From: Varroa destructor | Taxonomy: Eukaryota; Arthropoda; Arachnida; Mesostigmata; Varroidae | DNA length: 64,000 nt | Direction of reading: 5' to 3' | NCBI RefSeq assembly: GCF_002443255.2 | Contig: NW_019211456.1 | Coordinates: forward strand, 46,882,324 to 46,946,323 | Shown here: in pieces, positions 14,775-24,899 of the stretch | Layout of the letters: each line of letters starts with the position of its first letter | Numbering within the stretch: position 1 is the first letter of the stretch | Program-made: the position numbers and the translations under genes | Notes under the pieces: model-generated | The model's database searches: none | The model's input: the letters and a program-made list of their open reading frames with translations, nothing else | What the model was told of the DNA's origin: nothing

Positions 14775-15322
14775 CTACCGAAGGGACTTCGAGGCTGTGA
14801 ATATATAGAAACATAGCGTTGTCCAATACAGTGGTTGTTTCTGATCGATGCGGCCATCATCATGGATGATACTGACTTCCGTTGTTGCAGTTACGTTCCC
14901 AACTGACGTAGCAGTAATAATGGGTCTTGGCAGTCTAGAAGCATTTGCATGGGCCCTCCCAACATGAACCCGTGTATCTGTATGGTCTATCCCAGGTAAT
15001 ATGAATTTTAACTAAAAAAAAAAAGGTACAATACCTTAAAAGTGGAGCAAGGCATGTGACGCCGCAAAAAGCGTCGACAGAGAGTCTTAAAGAACATTAA
15101 ACTGTAGTCTGCTTCACCATCGCAGCACACTCCATGCAAGTTCATAAAGACTAAATCAGAGACTTAATTTTCAGACAAGCGAGCTTCGAAATTAGCCTTT
15201 ATTAAAGACTACGTTTATTTCAAAATGTAATTAAGATCTAGGTATTCGTCATCCTTAACATGATTTTCGTTTGACACGTAGGTATCCGTATCCACATGTG
15301 ATGCCCATTGCTGCTCCAGTCG
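14775..15322 (-). CDS. 3' end of an unrecognised gene (last two exons)
   Basis: Two exons are proposed on the minus strand. The last exon, 15011-14775, follows a very strong acceptor (a run of about 11 T and then AG) and stays open for 78 codons to TAG. It includes LKFILPGIDHTDTRVHVGRA and, later, TATTEVSIIHDDGRID. Two AATAAA signals lie 86-102 nt downstream, at 14689-14684 and 14678-14673. The preceding exon, 15322-15260, starts after GCAG and encodes RLEQQWASHVDTDTYVSNEN plus His, ending in phase 0 at a weak GTTAAG donor. The phases match across the intron. I do not recognise the family, and further 5' exons were not found. The poly(A) signals and the strong acceptor are the main support. 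Confidence 0.45.
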
Positions 15323-16229
15323 CTGCATTTCAAACCCCGTACCATGTTTATCTTATGTATGGATAAAGTGTAAATGATAAAGATCGATGGCCTCTAAAAT
15401 CGCCATCGGCATTCGAAGACACTAAACTTCTTCATGTATATGTGTGTATATATATATTTTCGTTAGAAAATAAAGTGTTTAATTAAAGCACAGTAGTATA
15501 CAACCAACCAAACTTGTGTTTACTCATTTCTGCCATTTCACATTCCAGTCATTTGAAATAGAGACATTTAACAACTTGGCATACTAAACTCTATTACGTT
15601 ATCTTATACCATACATACATACACCATGGCTTCATGAGCCTGGCTAAAACCGTTTCTGGAATAATTGGTCCAGGGTTCACGGGGTCATCTAGCTATCACC
15701 AGTGGTTGCGTTATGTACACTAGACGCCATGTTACTATATGTTTATCGATTAGTTATTTAGCCTGACTACCCAGCGATAGAATTTCTGGACAGCGAAAAT
15801 TATCATACAGATAACATCGTTTTTTACATTCAGTGATTCAAGAGGTTCATGTCGGAACTCCTGTGTTCTGCATAGGCGATGGCGAAAACCATCAATTGCA
15901 TGTCTATTATGCTAGCGAAGGTTCTTGTCTTTCCGAGTCTTGCCCGTCATGGCCACCTTTGATAGTAACTGGAATTGACTTTTGCGAATCTTTGACCCTA
16001 TTTTACTGGGTTTTCGTCAAGAGCTGACGGAGATTCTCGGGTAACAGTTACATCACCGCCCGCAGGTAGACAAGCCCGCCGCAGGTCGTCCGGTACAACT
16101 TCCTTCTAAGGAATAACGACTAAGCTACCAAAGCCTTTCTACATATTTCTCTAAAATGCTGGGAGATACTTTGCCTATCATACAAAATCAGCACTTCTAG
16201 GTATGTAAACAAATTTTAATGGTCAGTCA

Positions 16230-16860
16230 AAGAGATATAGCGTATCACAAGCTGCAACTCTATCGCCTCTCCTGAATTTCATTGCCCTGATTTTAGTTAG
16301 GCTGATGGTTAATCCGAATTCCGAGATCTTGGAATATAACCTGACGAAGGTCTATTGCATATAGAAGCGACTGCCCACGTAAAAAACTAAATCGCCTGAT
16401 TATAGGAGAATCTTCACCGTATTTAGGGGCTCACGTATCTTGTCGGAAAGATCATTTATACGAACTGAGAAAAAAGAGGGCTCAAGTTATCACCTTGGGC
16501 CACACCTGTGATCTGAAAGGACGCTGACAACTTCAAGATCCCATTATCGATTGTAATACCATTTTCATGGAGTATCGCTGCTATTAAGCTAGAAACAGTT
16601 GTGGTAACGCCGACGTCCGCGAGTAGATTTCGGCTTAAGAGGCATTTCTTAGGGCAAAGTCGAAGGCAGCTTCGAAGTATACAAACCTTACGTAAGTATG
16701 TTTCCGAGAACTATTTTAAAAAAAGTTTAAAAAGTTACTTAATATTAGCAAGTAGGATCCTGCGTGCCGTTTTGATCAAATTCTTCCTCATAAATCAGTG
16801 TTGCTCTTTGGGTATACTGCTCACATTCCCCAGGAGCACGCTTAATCCCCTTACCAGCAA
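16230..16860 (-). mobile_element. Decayed non-LTR retrotransposon reverse transcriptase
   Basis: The minus strand carries reverse-transcriptase motifs in the right order but in shifting frames. A motif A-like YFEAAFDFALRNA lies at about 16680-16640. Motif B, ITGVAQGDNLSPLF, lies at about 16510-16470. Next come NDLSDKIREPLNTVKILL, a broken motif C region (stop-SGDLVFYVGS in place of the usual FADD box), and a motif D/thumb-like LYSKISEFGLTISLTKIRAM ending in KFRRGD. At least one frameshift and several in-frame stops interrupt it. This is the pattern of LINE-type (jockey/R1-like) elements, but the clade cannot be fixed by eye. No endonuclease domain, ends or target-site duplications were found. 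Confidence 0.8.
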
Positions 16861-16899
16861 ATGCGAAAGATCTTTATAGTAAACGCTTTTGTTTGCGAT

Positions 16900-17860
16900 T
16901 TTGGGCCACAATCTGCGTTGGCTTGGGGTCGGTTTAGCTTCTTAGGATAATGAAAAGCGTTGCAAGAAGCAATTCGGAACGAAGACGTTCGTTAAACCAA
17001 GCCATTAGTAGTAACCACAAAGTGCAATACACGAAGTGGGCTAGATGTAGGCTTACAGGAGGGTAACGCATAAAAAAGAGTACGCTAATACTTCGAGCGG
17101 CACCTGTTTCAAGGACGAACCTAACTAGCAGCCTCTTTTACATAAATATAAACTTTCCATCGTCAAGTATACCTTTTTTCAGTTATCGTGAAACTGATTC
17201 TCTTATATCTACGTATCTACGTAAATCTAGATTCTGAAGAATTCAACATTTGGTAGGTGTCTACGTTTATATAGCTTTATATTAACGTCAGCCGTTTTAG
17301 TTTAAATCAGTTTATTAGAAAATACGAAATACATTATAGCTTACTTACCAGGCTCCCACTTCTGTAAATCTCCTCTCTTACAAGCCTGGTCAGAAAACAC
17401 TCCTTTCATGTCTCCTTATATAAAGCGAGATTTTACGGATTGCGGGAGATTGTTGTTTTCAACGCCATCTACTTGAGAATATCATAAGCCACAATAATGG
17501 TTTTCGGCCTTCTGTATGATAATCGTCCATTTATGCGTCCACAATTGAAAGACGACTGCAACTAACAACCTTCTTAGATGAACCCTGATAGCTATTTAGT
17601 TGTTCGTTCAAAGTTGAGTCCATCGATTGAATAAGCAGTTACTGAAGTTTATCGAACAACGTAAACTTGAACAATTATCTACTCGCTCATTTCAATAAAC
17701 CTTAATCCGCATATAGCCGGTGGTTCTGGTTTAGCTACACATGTGTTGTAGGATAAGGCCTTACGCAAAATGTGCCTTAATCGGTAGAAACTTTACGATT
17801 CGACCGATAGTTAAATTCTGCTGTTGAGCGTCCTATCGTTGGTTGATGCGTTCTCGAATA
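16900..17860. other. Intergenic spacer
   Basis: About 1 kb between the reverse-transcriptase relic and the 3' end of the NTPDase-like gene. It contains a short tandem of TACGTA-type units near 17208-17225 and no open frame worth reporting. Confidence 0.5.
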
Positions 17861-17866
17861 CCGCCG

Positions 17867-17872
17867 TTTATT
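17867..17872 (-). terminator. Poly(A) signal of the NTPDase-like gene
   Basis: AATAAA on the minus strand lies 55 nt past the TAA stop at 17929-17927. The position suits the 3' end of the full-length NTPDase-like gene. Confidence 0.6.
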
Positions 17873-17926
17873 GATTAAAATAAATCTCTCTCACAGTTCC
17901 AGCTACATCAGATCGATGTTCGTAAG

Positions 17927-20900
17927 TTACTGGTAAAGTTGAGATAGTGCCATGCCTAACGTCCAGTCGACCTCTTGACCGTTGATCTCCTTAGTTATCT
18001 GAAATAAAGCAGTAAGAACATTACCGACTGCTGCCCTAGACGGTTTCAGCCTATGCGAAACGGTGTTATTAGTAACATAATATCGATAATATTTGCATAC
18101 TCGTTAACAGGTAAAAAAAGGCAGTAAAAGGCCTGAACTAATATATACCTGAATAGTTTTGTTGATCGGCAGCGTGAAGCCGTCCCGAAGTAGTGCGTAT
18201 AGGTAAGTTAGGTCAAAGCACAACCTGTCCTTCTTGTCGATCGGCACACGGCAGGCTAAGATTGGTGTAACTTTTATTATCTGGTATGTGCAACTCCGGC
18301 ATGAACATACATATTCTACACTGCTTAGGATATTCGCCATCGTACGCTATAGTATTTTGCTTCAAATTCAAGTTAAAGCAGTTTTTGAACAAGCATAATT
18401 GAAACTTTGCATGAAACTGTATGGACAATACTCTTGAAAATTTTAGGCCTAAAGTAAATGCATAGCAAATAATATTTATTGGCATATTCTTATGATTACC
18501 TTCTTTAGCGTACTCCTCAATCGAAGTTAGGTTAAATTTGCCCTGTACAGCATCTTTCGAGATCATTCCAGCTTGTCTTGCAAGTTCATAGAAGTACGAA
18601 GTCGCAAAGATGTCTCGTTTGTCTAGGTCGCGAGCGACGGTTACCTTGTATTTCTTGACAAAATCCTGGCAGTTTTTGTAGCACTCTGTATAATTAGTTC
18701 TAAAATAGTAAAACATTTATGACCGTTGCTACAAATTATCTAGCATCGCATCACAAGGCAGCTAAAAGCACTACTAATTGCATTTATTTCTGTTATGCAT
18801 GTATGGTTCTCAACGGTCCTCGGATAGAACCTTTCTCCCGCTTTCATTTGAAGTGACTGCTACCAGCCACAGAACGGCCAAAGATGCGTATGCATCTAAT
18901 GAAACGTATGGGGACAGGAAAGCGCAGACATATTGCTGCCTCATACGTATCCGTATAATATATATACTCCGAATAAGTCGTACTAGCTTATAGGTTTAGG
19001 TAAACTTACATGGATGTCTCATAAGTCAAAAGTGACGCATATTTCGATAGAAATGGGAACTGCGGCACGACGCATGGAGACTGGTAGCCGTGTTCATCTG
19101 TTAAATATCATAATTCATTATGAAAGCTCACTATCTAAATGCTGATGGAGTCTCGTTCACTTTCGGTAGACAACTGCCTTTTTCTCTTATTGTCATTAAC
19201 GAAATAAGGACACACCAAAACGAATACGGACCTCTCATTCCCATCATTAGTATTTCATCACATTAGCCAATGACAAAACGCTCAGCTGTAGATATACAGC
19301 CAGCAATCGCAAAATAACATTAATGTACGGTATAAATATTTGCAAGTACGTACCTTGCTTGAGAATTATCCTTGTGGCCGCTTCCAAACCCAAGGAACTA
19401 TAGGTTCTCGCATAGATATTTACTCGCTGGTCCAAGACTGGGTATGCTTTAAGTGAGGGGCCACTTTCTGGTTCTGTAGAAACGAACGCCAACTGCAATT
19501 GAACATTGTCTGGCTGTAGCTGTTACTATTGGACTACAGGATTAATCAATGTCTCCCTCTAACCAAGATAATTCGCCTCCACCCGCAATAGCTGCATCTA
19601 CTAAGACGTGAGCAAACCAACGATCATTTTCACGGTCCACTTTTACATCGAGCATCGAGAAAAGTCGAAGGTAATCTGGCCATTTTGTCTTGAGATAACT
19701 GGCTGGTAGACAATGATCCTATTGCCCTCGGTGAGTATCTGTCTGATCTTTATCACGCATAACGAGTAACTGAACAATGGGATCGTACGCTCATTGAGAG
19801 GAAATTTTTTTTGCTAGAGTGTTGATCGAAGCAGAGCAATCATAAGAAACACGTTTTTCGACAGCCCCAATTAGTCTTTTTGAATGCTGGAACTAGCCTC
19901 CGCTCCTTTTGCAGCTATTTGAGATGACCTAATAGGTTCATAGACGAGTTCGTTCAACACGTCTGCTTGGACACGTGGACCCGAGATTGTATAACGGATT
20001 AGGCGATAATCTTTGTTCAAAATATCGCTACGACGAGTTTGCCGTTTTGTTGTATAAGGAACTGGCTTTCCTTTTGATGGCGCATCGATCGTGGATGAGC
20101 GCGTACTCGTCGGGAGAGAGGCACGGCAAAGCTCGTTCCCATTGAATACACGCTGTACAAAATTACCAGCGCGGTAACTTTGAATTTATAAATACATTAC
20201 TATGACTGCTTTATGAGCTAAGGCATATATGCACAACTATTATGTCACTATATACTGACCTGCAACGTTTCTTCTCCAAGTTCGAGAGCTGCGGCATTCG
20301 ATCTGGTGAATGTTTCGTTGAGCAAAAACGATATTGTGACCCACAAGTAGAAAGCTTAAAAAATCATTAATAACAATTTAAGAATAAACTCTGTAATTAT
20401 TTTTTTTAATCAGGATCCGTGCCTTTTATCAGGATATGTAGTTGTACGTAATGACGCAGCCATTGCACTGATATAATTTGTAAAATCATTCGTCAGTGTC
20501 GTATTAAAGGCATCTATTCTGTGCGCTCTGTTCAAGCTTATACTTCTTTAGGTAATACGTTCGTGATTGTCCTATTTGTTTTATGTTTATATTGTCACTA
20601 AAGCATGAAAGAGGCATATTGAGTTTTTCATTTTAGCGAAACGGATTAAATAGTCATCTAATGTGAGCTTGGCATCAGCCCAACAAAAATGTCTACCTCT
20701 ATCGGTGCTGTTAAGAATATCCGCGGTGCCATTCTTAAATGGAGATATATGTTTTCCATAGAAAAGCATTCTAACCGCCTCCAGGATCGCATCTGCCTTA
20801 TCGTCGTCCAGCGTTAACAGGGCGGGCGTGGCGCCGAGGGACAGTCTTGTTATATGATGATACGACAATGGCACTTCCCTTGTTGCATTTACCAACATCG

Positions 20901-21208
20901 GTCTAGAATAATATTTGGAATAGTTGCGAACAACAACTATAATAAATGATATTATATTATCAAAGTACTTTAGGGATAATCATAGAATTATAATCTAATA
21001 CACGTACCTAAGAACCTTGGCTGCCATTCGAGGTACTTTGGCGTAAAAGATAAGACCGGTCGGTATTTGTTCAAAATAAACCCCCGCTAGTGTCCACAGA
21101 CCACGTTCCCATTTCAGCATGTACACATGCATACCACAAACCGTCTCACCGCCGTTAAAGATGATGCTAAATCTGAAATGAAAAAAACGTTTGATAAAGT
21201 ATTATATA

Positions 21209-21241
<33 letters not shown>

Positions 21242-21752
21242 GTATGTAGCTTTGATTCTTCTTCCTCTAGACTAATCTTGTCGTCATTAGAGCTTATCGA
21301 GCTCAATATTTTAGCTCAGAGTGTTTTGAAAATTGAAAAGCTGTATTTTTAATCCGCTTAACTTCATGGCGCAGTCAGAAGTTCAGGCGTCTATGCCGGT
21401 ATTATGCGGATATAAAATAAGAGGAAAAAGCATATGATAATTATTTAAAGTGTGCTGTAATAAGCTTATTTGAATGTCCCGTTAACAGACATACTCAAAA
21501 TCGGACGGGGTCATTCTTATATGATTTGTAGTTCATCACACATCGGTAGAAGAGGGAATTTATCTCCAACTACGGAGATAAAAGTCTGCCCATTAGAGGG
21601 TCTACTGATGCCCGGTTATTGCCTTAATCTAGACTAACTTACCTGATTTGGGCACCTTCACTGCAGACAAGGTATCCAACGAACCCAGCGACCGTCGTTA
21701 GCGTAATGACATATATCATCGATTTGACAGCCGCGGATTCACAGCAAAAGCG
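17927..21752 (-). CDS. NTPDase (GDA1/CD39) family protein without an active site, copy 1
   Basis: ENTPD5/6-like protein. Nine coding exons with phase-matched GT-AG introns: 21752-21643 (ATG at 21719), 21172-21008, 20902-20697, 20354-20260, 19492-19354, 19097-19010, 18699-18500, 18255-18149 and 17998-17927. The model is about 382 residues, against about 430 for ENTPD5. Residues 1-20 are hydrophobic (MIYVITLTTVAGFVGYLVCS), a signal peptide or anchor. The frame stays open for 11 codons before the ATG behind a strong acceptor, so an upstream exon is likely. Family landmarks are RFSIIF...HVY, TRLSLGATPALL, LWVTISFLLN, QSPCVVPQF, FATSYFYELA, LCFDLTYLYALLRDGF and a closing VDWTLGMALSQLYQ. The apyrase regions are degenerate. 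ACR1 DAGSTGTR reads NGGETVCG, ACR2 ATAGLR reads ATPALL, ACR3 has lost the catalytic Glu (STDRAFYLW), and ACR4 LDLGGAS reads LELGEET. An intact frame with no active site suggests a pseudoenzyme. A young pseudogene is the alternative. Confidence 0.75.
19542..20185 (-). other. Duplicated NTPDase exons inside intron 4 of copy 1 (possible alternative cassette)
   Basis: The 763-nt intron between exons 4 and 5 of copy 1 holds two more open stretches resembling the same protein region. Segment 5' (open 20185-19871; exon model 20152-19946 after acceptor TTTTGTACAG) contains NKDYRLIRYTISGPRVQADV, which aligns with the family's NSTYKLYTHSYLGFGLKAAR. Segment 6' (19718-19583) begins DHCLPASYLKTKW, like the family's CLP...W segment. 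It later reads RWFAHVLVDAAIA, matching the ACR5 pattern FYAFSYYYDRA. The pair enters in phase 0 and leaves in phase 1 (donor GTGGAG). Exons 5-7 of the main model have the same outer phases, so the cassette could be swapped in frame. Acceptor and donor quality inside it is modest. It may be a used alternative, or the remains of another gene copy. Confidence 0.45.
21201..21246. repeat. (TA)n microsatellite with TG interruptions
   Basis: A TA-dinucleotide tract with two short GTGTG interruptions, lying in intron 1 of NTPDase-like copy 1, about 30 bp upstream of exon 2. Confidence 0.9.
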
Positions 21753-22404
21753 CTAAGGAAAGAAACACAAAAAAAAAAATAGTACATGGCTACGATATGC
21801 TCCTTGCTAAACTATATGTTAAGAAACCCACTTCTCGGAGGTGTCGAGTATTGATAACATTTTCTGAAACGTTGCAGGTATCTTACTAGAAATACACCTC
21901 TTTGAAAGCAACAAAATTGGCCTAATAAATTTAAACCAGTCTGATTATATTTGCTTAAAATGGCTCCATACTGATTGTAAAAATGACAACATTTTAATTA
22001 ACTAACTTGACAGAATCAGGGCGCCCACGTTAGGTCGCAAAGCAAACAAGTTAACTCTTCAGAAGCAGTTTGTATGACATATATTGTTACACTTAAAAAA
22101 TAGATGAAGTTGATATACATTTAAGTGAAAAAAAAAAACTCAAGTTGGATAATGTAAAGTTAGTAGTGATCGTGAATAAAAACTATTCTTTGCTTGTACA
22201 AAAACATTTCGAATTAGGAGTGACGACTAATTTCATGGGCCAAATCGAAACTTTAGCCTTGTATGCGCTCTACGTGAAGCGAATCTCGGAATCTTTATAT
22301 GAAACGTTCTGCACGATGACTTAAGCTAGCAAGACTTTTCTAAAGTACTAGAGTCTTTGAGATAGGGCACAGATTTGGAGGGCTGAACGGCTTGTTGCGT
22401 CTGA

Positions 22405-24845
22405 CTATATGAAATAGATCAATGGAAGGGAAGCTTGCACACAGCTAGACAGAACTAAAATTTGTCTAAAAAAAAAATCGGTACTCTTTAACTTGTATAA
22501 AACAGCACATCACTGACAACGTAACTCAGGCATACCAGACTTCGAATTTGGGAACCTTTGGCAAAAACCTCATTAATAAGAGCCTTACAAAGAAGACTTC
22601 CCTATATCTACAGATCTTATCTTTAATTTTATCCATAAAAATAGCCTTCTTCTCCAAACTGTTCGATTTCGAAAGGTCTCGATTTCATCAAAAGGGCTCA
22701 AAAACACTATTTCACCAGCCTAAATTTTACGTACAAGAGATTAATGACTAACTGGGTCGTTCAGATAAGCTCCAAGGACTCGTCTTTTTGATATTTGCAC
22801 CTTGTGGCATCTTTGGCCATTTTGAATCCCCGGTATTTTTGAAACTTTAGACCGGGTGTCAGGGTTCAATTTGCTCGGACCTTTATGTAGCGTATACGAG
22901 TGACGCTTTAATGAGTCTAGACCTACCACTGTATGGGTGGGAAACGTAATAAGCAGATGGGTTGCAATAGGCCATGAAACATGAAAGAAAAAAGTGGAAC
23001 GGCGCGAAAGTACTAGTTTTATTTTGAAAATACAGTAGCAGAAACAACTTGCCGTATAAATCTTATATTCCGTTAAGGTTCAACTAATAGAAATACCGTG
23101 AGTCGTCAATTAAAAAAACATCTCAGAAAGACACGCAACAATTTCTTTAATCTAGACTCGAAAGTTGGTTACGCGGAAGACTCTCTACGAGGGTGAATCA
23201 CCAAAAGTTGAGGGCTGTGGTGGAAGCCGACTCATCTCTAACGGAAAGATCATTAGTACTGAGGTTTGGTGTACGTAAAAGTACCATAAATGTTTACCAC
23301 GGTCAAATGAGTAAGCTAATCAAATTAGATAGGTAAAGGGTTGAGCGACGATACAAAACAGAGAGGTAAAGATGCCTATTTTTTCTTGCTTTCAACAACG
23401 CAACAACAATTCGAGTTGACCTATTCTTGCATCGAATTTTTGCTCGTAACGAAAACTGAATCTTAGACGATAATCAGAAACGGCTGAATCAGGAGATGGA
23501 TGCGACGAGACTGGCGAACCAGTATTTAAAAGCAAATACACTGATTTAAAATGTTATGATATCTATATGGTGGCCTGATGCAAATGCTGTTCACTACAAC
23601 TTTATGGGCCCTTGTTATGTATACTTCTACCCACATACCGCGGACTTTTTCAAAGGGCAAGCGGCCATGAATGATAAAAGTGGTGTATGCTTCGGTTGAC
23701 AATAAAAGAAAACATTCAGAAAGTTCTAATATTTATGAAAAAATTGTCTTGATTATTGATACATGGCCCGAACCGTTCTTGCCGAACTATGACTTGTTAT
23801 GTCATCATGAAATTTCAATTAGAAAATATCAAATATTATTACGTAAACTGAAAACGCCATAATGAGTACCAACGTTGTTTTGGGGTTCTACATAGCATGA
23901 TCTAAAAATTACTCAACAGTTAAGCCACGCTGTGTTGACACCCTAAACGTAAAGACAGTATTTTTGATCCGGATAAAGCTACATATTGACTGAAACCGTA
24001 TTTTTTAGGTAGGAAAAAACCAATAGGACTTACCAGTGCCATTGTCGATGGTCCTGTAATAACAAAGGGAGTCTCTCGCTGTAGCTGAGCAAATGTCGGT
24101 TAAGCCTCAAATCCTTCATAATATGCTCCGCTCAACGAGTTGCTCTAGCAATAACGGACTGAAAAGTAACTACTACGATTAATTCGAGCCAAGTGATCCA
24201 TCGATGAGTAAATGGTCGTGCTCGTTCCGTAATGTCAACTACGAAATTTAGAAACTATAATTATAAAAGTCGTAACTAATCTTAAATAAACGCATAATGT
24301 TGGATGATCAAAAAACCACTGTGAATTTGGGTTACACGTGGTCATTTTGCATGAGCTAGTCGTAGCAAACTTAAACTGCAATGGAACATTCTAATTGTCC
24401 TAATTGTAGGTCCTAACATTCACTAAGTACAGGATTGAAAATAGGCCGGGTTGCTCGGTGTGCGAACAACAGTACAGTAAGGTATTGAAATGAATTGCAA
24501 GGTACAATATCAGCGGCCCTTCTCCAGGTTAGTCGTATCGAGTGCTTTGCCCCAACGTGTCTTCGGAATAAGGCTGCATAGAAATACCGAGGTCTGGCGC
24601 AAAGGATATCGCACCACAAAATCGTACGCGATATTTAGCGTTAGTGTATATAACGAGCACAGTAACGGTCGACCTATGCTTTGTTCAATTAGCGCACCGT
24701 GTTTTACCTATACGAACGACTGACTTAAACCTACCTTAGGTGTTGATCTACTCGCTTCCCAACATTCATACTAGGTAATCCTTCTTCTGTATGAACAGGT
24801 AAAATGTAATGCTCAAAGCCTTTTTGCTGGGCAGCTTTATCGAAT
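22405..24845 (-). pseudogene. NTPDase (GDA1/CD39) family gene or pseudogene, copy 2
   Basis: Five phase-compatible minus-strand exons. 24845-24735: FDKAAQQKGFEHYILPVHTE, then EGLPSMNVGKRVDQHL, the family's PGLSSY...SL region. 24158-24137: SPLLLEQL. 24084-24034: LQRETPFVITGPSTMAL, aligned with KTPLVLKATAGLRL (ACR2). 22719-22589: AGEIVFLSPFDEIETF, then RRLFLWIKLKIRSVDIGKSS, covering ACR3 and ACR4. 22465-22405: QILVLSSCVQASLPLIYFI, then an in-frame TAG. The second intron is only 52 nt but has a CTTAAC branch site. ACR2 and ACR3 are unrecognisable, and ACR4 keeps the aspartate and first glycine but not the second (VDIGKSS). An ACR1 exon is blocked by a stop upstream of 24845. A dead mariner sits in the intron between 24034 and 22719. 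No C-terminal exons were found. The stop and missing ends favour a pseudogene. Confidence 0.55.
23161..23870 (+). mobile_element. Decayed mariner transposase
   Basis: Plus-strand translation shows a mariner transposase with shifted frames and stops. At 23205 it reads KLRAVVEADSSLTERSLVLR, then STINVYHGQ and KLIKLDR, the second helix-turn-helix and linker of the irritans/SETMAR-like type. Near 23425 it reads LHRIFARNEN-stop-ILDDNQKR, which corresponds to the DRIVTCDEKWILYDN catalytic block with the first Asp lost. Near 23550 it reads NVMISIWWPDANAVHYNFMG, matching the MVTIWWSAAGLIHYSF block. The open frame to 23862 (with EPFLPNYDLLCHHE) probably covers the C-terminal part. Terminal inverted repeats were not identified. 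It lies within the longest intron of NTPDase-like copy 2, on the opposite strand. Confidence 0.8.
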
Positions 24846-24899
24846 CTTACAATTCCGAGGGAGTATGGCAGGTAAAAAGCAATAATAACAAATACCAAT

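Noticed and set aside
20587..20696. In-frame continuation of the NTPDase exon past 20697
   Set aside because: The frame stays open to 20587, but the family's conserved Trp-Val-Thr block is regained only if the exon ends at 20697 (GATAGAG/GTAGAC) and joins 20354, where LWVTISFLL follows in phase.
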